DNA of 64,000 nucleotides from an uncultured Christensenella sp. (lineage in GTDB: Bacteria; Bacillota; Clostridia; Christensenellales; Borkfalkiaceae), in NCBI GenBank assembly GCA_910586065.1, contig CAJUGI010000001.1:620001-684000 (forward strand). Reading direction: 5' to 3'. Each line of letters opens with the position of its first letter. The stretch's first letter is position 1. Positions 59,656 through 64,000 of the stretch are shown here, in pieces. Below the pieces are notes generated by a model. The model made no database searches. It saw only the letters and a list, made by a program, of their open reading frames with translations, and was not told the origin of the DNA. A program made the position numbers and the translations under genes.

Positions 59656-59680
59656 AAGGAGCAGAGAACTTCTGCTCCTT
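59656..59680 (-). terminator. Hairpin between SCIFF peptide and maturase genes
   Basis: AAGGAGCAGA-GAACT-TCTGCTCCTT, a perfect 10-bp stem. On the minus strand only a short AAATTT tail follows. It is probably a partial terminator or processing hairpin setting the peptide-to-enzyme ratio. Confidence 0.55.
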
Positions 59681-59700
59681 GTCAAAAATTTTAATTTATT

Positions 59701-59862
59701 TTATAACTTGTTTTCACCGTCGGGTTTCTGCTCGCGCGTAACTCTTTCACAGCTTTGATTGCCTACCGTGCAACTGGTTTTACAAGCCGACTGGCAGGTA
59801 CTTCTGCATTCGCCGCAACCGGTAACTTTCTTTTCGTTGGGTTTAGCCACAGTCTTTATCAT
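59701..59862 (-). CDS. SCIFF ribosomal peptide precursor
   Basis: 53-aa gene. It begins MIKTVAKPNEKK. The core reads GCGECRSTCQSACKTSCTVG followed by NQSCERV: six cysteines in a short span, the hallmark of SCIFF (six cysteines in forty-five residues). The C-terminal tail TREQKPDGENKL is longer than I remember for most SCIFF peptides. Strong SD AAAGGAG seven bases before the ATG (59862). The maturase directly downstream should crosslink Cys to Thr. The biological role of SCIFF is unknown. Confidence 0.95.
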   Translation of the reverse strand: MIKTVAKPNEKKVTGCGECRSTCQSACKTSCTVGNQSCERVTREQKPDGENKL

Positions 59863-59930
59863 TTTAGATTTCTCCTTATGTCATCTTTCTTATTCGATTA
59901 TAAAATATGCTAAATAAAATTGCAAGCAAT

Positions 59931-60299
59931 TTAAACGTTCTTTTTTATATTAACAGCGATTATGCCAGAAACCGCGCCGGCAACAGCGCCTATCAAAAGG
60001 TCTATAAGGAACAGCCAGCTTACCGAGAGCGACATTGAAATTAATCCAAACAATAAAAGTGTTGCGATTACGGAAACGACTCCGTGTATTACTCCTTTTA
60101 TAAGACCTTTATCACCGCGAATAAATATAAGTCCACCAGCAAGAATTGCAATTATTTTAAAAACCTGGTTCACAGGTTTAACAACTGTTGCCGGCAGAGA
60201 AAACAATTGAATTATTACCGTAAAAATAAGCACGAATACAAGCGAGCACAAAACCGCCGCAAGCACCGCTTTCAAAATCTGAAAAATAGTTGTGCGCAT
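59931..60299 (-). CDS. TIGR04086-type small membrane protein
   Basis: 122 aa with four transmembrane helices (about 6-34, 42-60, 66-85 and 90-115) and Gly-rich helix contacts. It is a family found in Clostridia between yajC and the SCIFF genes; function unknown. Its SD (GGAGG) forms the 3' arm of the hairpin at 60303-60334, so translation may be conditional. Confidence 0.8.
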   Translation of the reverse strand: MRTTIFQILKAVLAAVLCSLVFVLIFTVIIQLFSLPATVVKPVNQVFKIIAILAGGLIFIRGDKGLIKGVIHGVVSVIATLLLFGLISMSLSVSWLFLIDLLIGAVAGAVSGIIAVNIKKNV

Positions 60300-60302
60300 A
60301 TA

Positions 60303-60334
60303 AAAACCTCCGCTTTAACTTATGCGGAGGTTTT
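60303..60334 (-). promoter_or_regulatory. Hairpin between yajC and TIGR04086 gene that hides the SD
   Basis: AAAACCTCCGC/GCGGAGGTTTT, an 11-bp perfect stem with a 10-nt loop. On the minus strand the 3' arm contains GGAGG eight bases before the ATG at 60299, and TTTTTAT follows. It may terminate the yajC transcript and also block ribosome access. Confidence 0.65.
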
Positions 60335-60342
60335 ACACTTTA

Positions 60343-60891
60343 TCATTTATTGCTATTATTTTTTTTCTTGCCGCTCTTCTTTTGGGGCGCTGCGGGAGCA
60401 GTTTCGGGAGCAACTTCCGCGGGAGCCGCAGGTTCATCTGAGGAAGCAGGTTCCGCTACGGGTTCCGAAGAAGGCTCTAAGGTAGGCTCCTGAGCAGGTT
60501 CTGAAACAGGTTCAACCGCGGGAGTTGACTCCGTTTCGGGCTTCTTTTCCTCTTCAACCTTTGCGTCCGTCTGATAAATAGCTTGTCTGTCAAACTTTAT
60601 ATAGCACTTTCCCGTGGTTTCACTGCCGGTTTCAAGCACAAAAGTGCTCTCTTCGTTGTCAACTTCAACCACAATGCCGCAAATACCGCCGATTGTTTTA
60701 ACTTTGTTTCCGGGACCGACCGCATTGATTAAATCCTGAGCGTCCTTTTCCTGTTTTTTACGCTTTCTCGAAGGCAACACAATAAACAGTACGATAAACG
60801 CAACCGCAACGACTGCAAGAATTACGTATGTCCACCAATCTCCGCCGCCAGCGGGGGCATTAGTTTCACCTTCCAATAATGAAAATATCAT
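60343..60891 (-). CDS. yajC: Preprotein translocase subunit YajC with long acidic tail
   Basis: 182 aa from the ATG at 60889-60891 (SD TTGGAG). One transmembrane helix (~22-42, VILAVVAVAFIVLFIVL) is followed by the YajC core RKRKKQEKDAQDLINAVGPGNKVKTIGGICGIV (~44-105). A ~70-residue tail rich in Glu-Pro/Ala/Ser repeats ends in a lysine-rich KKSGKKKNN. Typical YajC is ~85-110 aa, so the tail is extra. It accompanies SecDF. Confidence 0.92.
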   Translation of the reverse strand: MIFSLLEGETNAPAGGGDWWTYVILAVVAVAFIVLFIVLPSRKRKKQEKDAQDLINAVGPGNKVKTIGGICGIVVEVDNEESTFVLETGSETTGKCYIKFDRQAIYQTDAKVEEEKKPETESTPAVEPVSEPAQEPTLEPSSEPVAEPASSDEPAAPAEVAPETAPAAPQKKSGKKKNNSNK

Positions 60892-61012
60892 TTTAAACTC
60901 CAAATATCTAAATTTCAATTAATATCAATATAACTTTTTTTTGTTATTTTGGCAAGCAATTTAATGTAAAATTATTCCAACACGATTAAATTTCACAAAA
61001 ATAATCAACGTT
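60892..61012. other. Intergenic region tgt-yajC
   Basis: About 120 AT-rich bases. No gene, hairpin or clear promoter was recognised apart from the yajC SD. Confidence 0.4.
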
Positions 61013-62134
61013 TTATTCTTCTTTGCCGTATTTCGAATAAAATTCTTCTGCAAATTCAGTTAAGCTGTCGGCAAAAATCGCCTCGCGCATGCCCGCCATA
61101 AGCTTGTGCAAAAAGGTTATATTGTGCAGGCTTAAAAGCATGGAAGCAAGCATCTCGTTTACGTTTATAAGATGCCTTAAATACGCTTTAGTGTAATTTT
61201 TGCAACAATAGCAGTTACAATTTTCATCAAGCGGCGTAAAATCCTCTGCGTATACTGCATTGCGTACAACCTTTTTGCCGTGCGACGTAAACGCAGTTCC
61301 GTTACGCGCTATGCGCGTAGCCAAAACACAGTCAAACATATCAACTCCGCGCTTTACGCCTTCAATTAAACAATCGGGACTGCCGACGCCCATCAAATAG
61401 CGGGGCACGCTTTCGGGTAATTCGGGGCGCATCAACTCTAAGATTTCGTACATTCTCTGCTTTGGCTCGCCAACCGACAGTCCGCCGATTGCAATTCCTT
61501 CCGCGGCGTATGTCTTTGCGCGGCGAAGACTTTCAAGCCTTAAATCATCGTACATATTGCCCTGAACTATTGGGAACAGCGCCTGGTCGTCGCGGGTTTT
61601 CGCCTTTAAGCAACGCTCTAACCAGCGAGTGGTTTTATCCATTGCCTCCTGCGCCTGCGCGTGGGTATAACCGTATTCACTGCACTGGTCAAGCTGCATT
61701 ATGATATCCGCGCCGAGGTTTTCTTCAATCGACATAACCTTTTCGGGAGTGAACAAGTGTTTGGAACCGTCTATATGCGAATTGAAATATACCCCTTCGT
61801 CTTTGATTTTATTCAATTTTGTTAACGAAAAAACCTGAAACCCGCCGCTATCGGTTAAAATGGGCTTGTCCCAGTTCATAAATTTGTGCAAGCCGCCGGC
61901 TTTTTTAACAAGACCGTCGCCGGGGCGAAGATATAAATGATAAGTGTTCGCAAGAATAATCTGCGAGCCCGCGTCCTTTAAATCGCGCGGGTAAACGCCC
62001 TTTACCGTGGCTTGCGTGCCAACGGGCATATATACGGGAGTTAAGATATCGCCGTGCGGAGTATGAAATACCCCCGCCCTTGCGCCGGTGTTTTTGTCGA
62101 TATGTTGTAATTCGTAGGAAAAATACTTCTTCAT
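61013..62134 (-). CDS. tgt: tRNA-guanine transglycosylase
   Basis: Exchanges guanine-34 for preQ1 in tRNAs for Asp, Asn, His and Tyr. It has 373 aa, with substrate-pocket motifs LTDSGGFQVFSL (near 90), QGNMYDDLR and AIGGLSVGE (near 218), and the catalytic Asp in RGVDMFDCVLATRIARNGTAF. Zn ligands are in CNCYCC plus a later His. It starts 3 nt after queA; no SD was seen, so translation is probably coupled. Confidence 0.97.
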   Translation of the reverse strand: MKKYFSYELQHIDKNTGARAGVFHTPHGDILTPVYMPVGTQATVKGVYPRDLKDAGSQIILANTYHLYLRPGDGLVKKAGGLHKFMNWDKPILTDSGGFQVFSLTKLNKIKDEGVYFNSHIDGSKHLFTPEKVMSIEENLGADIIMQLDQCSEYGYTHAQAQEAMDKTTRWLERCLKAKTRDDQALFPIVQGNMYDDLRLESLRRAKTYAAEGIAIGGLSVGEPKQRMYEILELMRPELPESVPRYLMGVGSPDCLIEGVKRGVDMFDCVLATRIARNGTAFTSHGKKVVRNAVYAEDFTPLDENCNCYCCKNYTKAYLRHLINVNEMLASMLLSLHNITFLHKLMAGMREAIFADSLTEFAEEFYSKYGKEE

Positions 62135-62136
62135 GT

Positions 62137-63162
62137 TTAAATTATCATCATCGCGTCGCCAAATGAAAAGAACCTATACTTTTCTTCAACGGCGGTTTTA
62201 TATAAATTGAGAATTTCTTCGCGTCCGGTCAGCGCCGCTACAAGCATAATGAGCGTACTTTCAGGCAGGTGGAAGTTTGTTATAAGCGCGTCTACACACT
62301 TAAACCTGTATGGCGGATAAATAAAAATTTGCGTATTGCCTTTTTGCGGCTTTACTAGCCCGTTGTCGTCCGCAACGCTCTCCAATGTTCTTACCGAAGT
62401 CGTGCCAACGGCAATTACTCTTCCGCCGCCGCGCTTAGCCGCATTTATAATTTCCGCCGCGTCCGCGCTTACTTCATAATATTCCGAGTGCATTTTATGG
62501 TCGGTTATTACGTTCTCTTTAACCGGACGAAACGTTCCCAATCCCACATGCAATAAAATTTCGGCAATCTTAACTCCCTTTGCCTTTATTCTTTCAAGCA
62601 GCTCGGGAGTGAAGTGAAGCCCCGCCGTTGGCGCCGCCGCGGAACCTTGTACCTTTGCATAAACTGTTTGATAGCGGTTTTTATCATTTAATTTCGTTTT
62701 AATATAGGGCGGTAGAGGCATTGTGCCGAGTCTTTCCAAAATTTCTTCAAAAACGCCGTCGTAGTAAAATTTTACTATTCTTTCGCCGCTTTCGGTTATT
62801 TCTTCCACAGTCAGGGAAAGTTCTTCGGAAATATAAAGCCGTTTGCCGACCGTGCACTTTTTACCCGGCTTTACAAGTACTTCCCATGCGTCTTTATCAA
62901 GCCTCTTTAAAAGAAGCACTTCCACAGCGCCGCCGTTTTCGGTATGCGCGTAAAGCCTTGCCGGCAAAACCTTTGTGTTGTTTATAACGAGCACGTCGCC
63001 CGCTTTTAAATAATTTATTACGTCTCTGAAAATTTCGTGTTTTACCTCGCCGGTTGAACGGTTATAGGTTAAAAGCCTTGACCCGTCGCGCGGTTGCGCC
63101 GGCGTTTGCGCAATTAATTCTTCAGGCAAATCATAATAAAAATCACTTTTTTTATATTGCAT
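62137..63162 (-). CDS. queA: S-adenosylmethionine:tRNA ribosyltransferase-isomerase
   Basis: Makes epoxyqueuosine in tRNA. It has 341 aa from the ATG at 63160-63162, one base after the ruvB stop. Family motifs are FYYDLPEELIAQTPAQPRDGSRLL at the start, NNTKVLPARL, APTAGLHFTPELL (near 185) and VGTTSVRTLES. The ruvB-queA-tgt-yajC order is typical of Firmicutes. Confidence 0.97.
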   Translation of the reverse strand: MQYKKSDFYYDLPEELIAQTPAQPRDGSRLLTYNRSTGEVKHEIFRDVINYLKAGDVLVINNTKVLPARLYAHTENGGAVEVLLLKRLDKDAWEVLVKPGKKCTVGKRLYISEELSLTVEEITESGERIVKFYYDGVFEEILERLGTMPLPPYIKTKLNDKNRYQTVYAKVQGSAAAPTAGLHFTPELLERIKAKGVKIAEILLHVGLGTFRPVKENVITDHKMHSEYYEVSADAAEIINAAKRGGGRVIAVGTTSVRTLESVADDNGLVKPQKGNTQIFIYPPYRFKCVDALITNFHLPESTLIMLVAALTGREEILNLYKTAVEEKYRFFSFGDAMMII

Positions 63163-63163
63163 A

Positions 63164-64000
63164 TCAATCGTTTTTATCAAAAAGGGAAATTTGTTCACGC
63201 TGTTTTTCGGTCATTTTATAGCCGAGATGCTCGTAACCGCCCCTTAGTATCATTCTGCCGCGGGGAGTGCGCGAAATAAAGCCAAGCTGTAAAAGAAAAG
63301 GTTCGTAAACGTCCTCAATAGTGCCAGCGTCCTCGTTTATGGTTGCGGCAAGCGTTTCAAGTCCCACGGGACGACCGTCAAACTTTTCTATCATTGCACG
63401 TAAAAGCGCCCTGTCAACCTCGTCAAGTCCAAGCTCGTCAACCTCCATTCTTTTAAGCGCGTATTTTGCGTCTTGTAAAGTAACGGAGGAGTTACCGTTT
63501 ATCGTGGAAAAGTCGCGCACGCGTTTTAAAAGTCTGTTGGCAATTCTGGGAGTTCCGCGCGAACGCTTTGAAATTTCGGAAGCGGCGACATCGTCGATTT
63601 GTATACCCAGTGTTTTCGCGCTTCTTAAAACTATTTCTTTAAGCTCTTCGGGCGTGTAGGTTTCAAGGCGGCAAATTATGCCGAATCTGTCGCGCAAGGG
63701 GTTTGCAAGCATACCCGCCCGCGTGGTTGCACCGATAAGCGTAAACTTTTTAAGCGAAAAGCGGATATTCCTTGCGCTTGGACCTTTGCCGACTATTATG
63801 TCGAGGGCGTAATCCTCCATTGCGGAATATAAGATTTCTTCCACACTATGGTTTAAACGGTGAATTTCGTCAATGAACAAAACGTCGCCGTCGTTTAAGT
63901 TGGTAAGAATCGCCGCCAAATCACCGCTTCGCTCAATAGCGGGCGCGCTGGTCATTTTAAGCGTGCCGCCCATTTCGTTTGCAATAATATGCGCAAGCGT
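63164..64000 (-). CDS. ruvB: Holliday junction helicase RuvB (5' end beyond window)
   Basis: AAA+ motor of branch migration; the last ~278 residues are visible, running off the right edge. Walker B is LFIDEIHRLNHSVEE, sensor I is LIGATTRAGML, the arginine-finger region is NPLRDRFGI and sensor II is RGTPRIANRLLKR. The C-terminal winged helix has LETLAATINEDAGTIEDVYEPFLLQLGF. It is first in the ruvB-queA-tgt group seen here; ruvA is presumably upstream outside the window. Confidence 0.97.
   Translation of the reverse strand, partial: TLAHIIANEMGGTLKMTSAPAIERSGDLAAILTNLNDGDVLFIDEIHRLNHSVEEILYSAMEDYALDIIVGKGPSARNIRFSLKKFTLIGATTRAGMLANPLRDRFGIICRLETYTPEELKEIVLRSAKTLGIQIDDVAASEISKRSRGTPRIANRLLKRVRDFSTINGNSSVTLQDAKYALKRMEVDELGLDEVDRALLRAMIEKFDGRPVGLETLAATINEDAGTIEDVYEPFLLQLGFISRTPRGRMILRGGYEHLGYKMTEKQREQISLFDKND

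Noticed and set aside
1..64000. CRISPR arrays, IS elements, prophage, integrase or att sites
   Set aside because: No regularly spaced repeats, transposase, integrase or phage structural genes were recognised on either strand.

Overview
The window is an AT-rich stretch of chromosome from an endospore-forming, probably anaerobic and uncultured member of the Clostridia (Bacillota). The evidence is the eight-gene spoIIIA cluster, spoIVB, spo0A, a SCIFF peptide with its radical-SAM maturase, a potABCD operon, the uvrBA, pnp-rpsO and relA-recJ-secDF gene orders, and the housekeeping order nusB-folD-ispA-tlyA-nadK-argR-recN-spoIVB. I see no IS elements, prophage, CRISPR array or rRNA. The accessory content is limited to small XRE-regulator modules, one membrane-protein gene with a G10 tract and one decayed isochorismatase gene.

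Layout: 1-8.3 kb (minus) carries asp23-like, nusB, folD, ispA, a ~550-nt structured non-coding RNA, a small membrane protein, tlyA, nadK, argR, recN and spoIVB (cut by the edge). The RNA between ispA and the membrane protein (5125-5678) has the position, size and partner expected of OLE RNA, and the membrane protein is the likely OLE-associated protein OapA. 8.3-12.7 kb is spoIIIAA-AH. 12.8-18.2 kb holds gtrA-like, malic enzyme, tRNA-Leu(AAG), coaE, polA and tRNA-Leu(CAA). 18.4-23.8 kb (plus) is a polyamine regulator and potABCD. 23.8-25.5 kb has a divergent Spo0A-family regulator facing spo0A. 25.6-34.7 kb has an ABC-F protein, a heterodimeric ABC exporter, an RlmI-like methyltransferase, an M29 aminopeptidase and a membrane-protein/XRE pair. 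34.8-40.7 kb has rnpB, pyk, an isochorismatase remnant, two flavoproteins and a ferritin-like protein. 40.8-49.1 kb has uvrA, uvrB, pnp, rpsO and an XRE/DUF6809-like module. 49.2-64 kb (minus) is ruvB-queA-tgt-yajC-TIGR04086-SCIFF-maturase-secD-secF-recJ-relA-MBL-hemZ.

The two results most worth following are (i) the OLE RNA/OapA locus, and (ii) a repeated promoter geometry in which a 17-bp-spaced -35/-10 pair, or at least a good -10, puts the predicted transcription start 0-4 nt from the ATG of genes with no Shine-Dalgarno (nadK, malic enzyme, polA, the exporter, RlmI-like, a BaiN-like flavoprotein, uvrB and two XRE genes). This suggests that leaderless mRNAs are common in this lineage, alongside ordinary SD-led operons. 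Other notable items are a Spo0A paralogue with candidate 0A boxes, a tRNA-Leu with A34, a triplicated XRE operator, and a hairpin that sequesters the SD of the TIGR04086 gene.

Gene functions were assigned by recognising family motifs by eye. No search, folding program or alignment was run.
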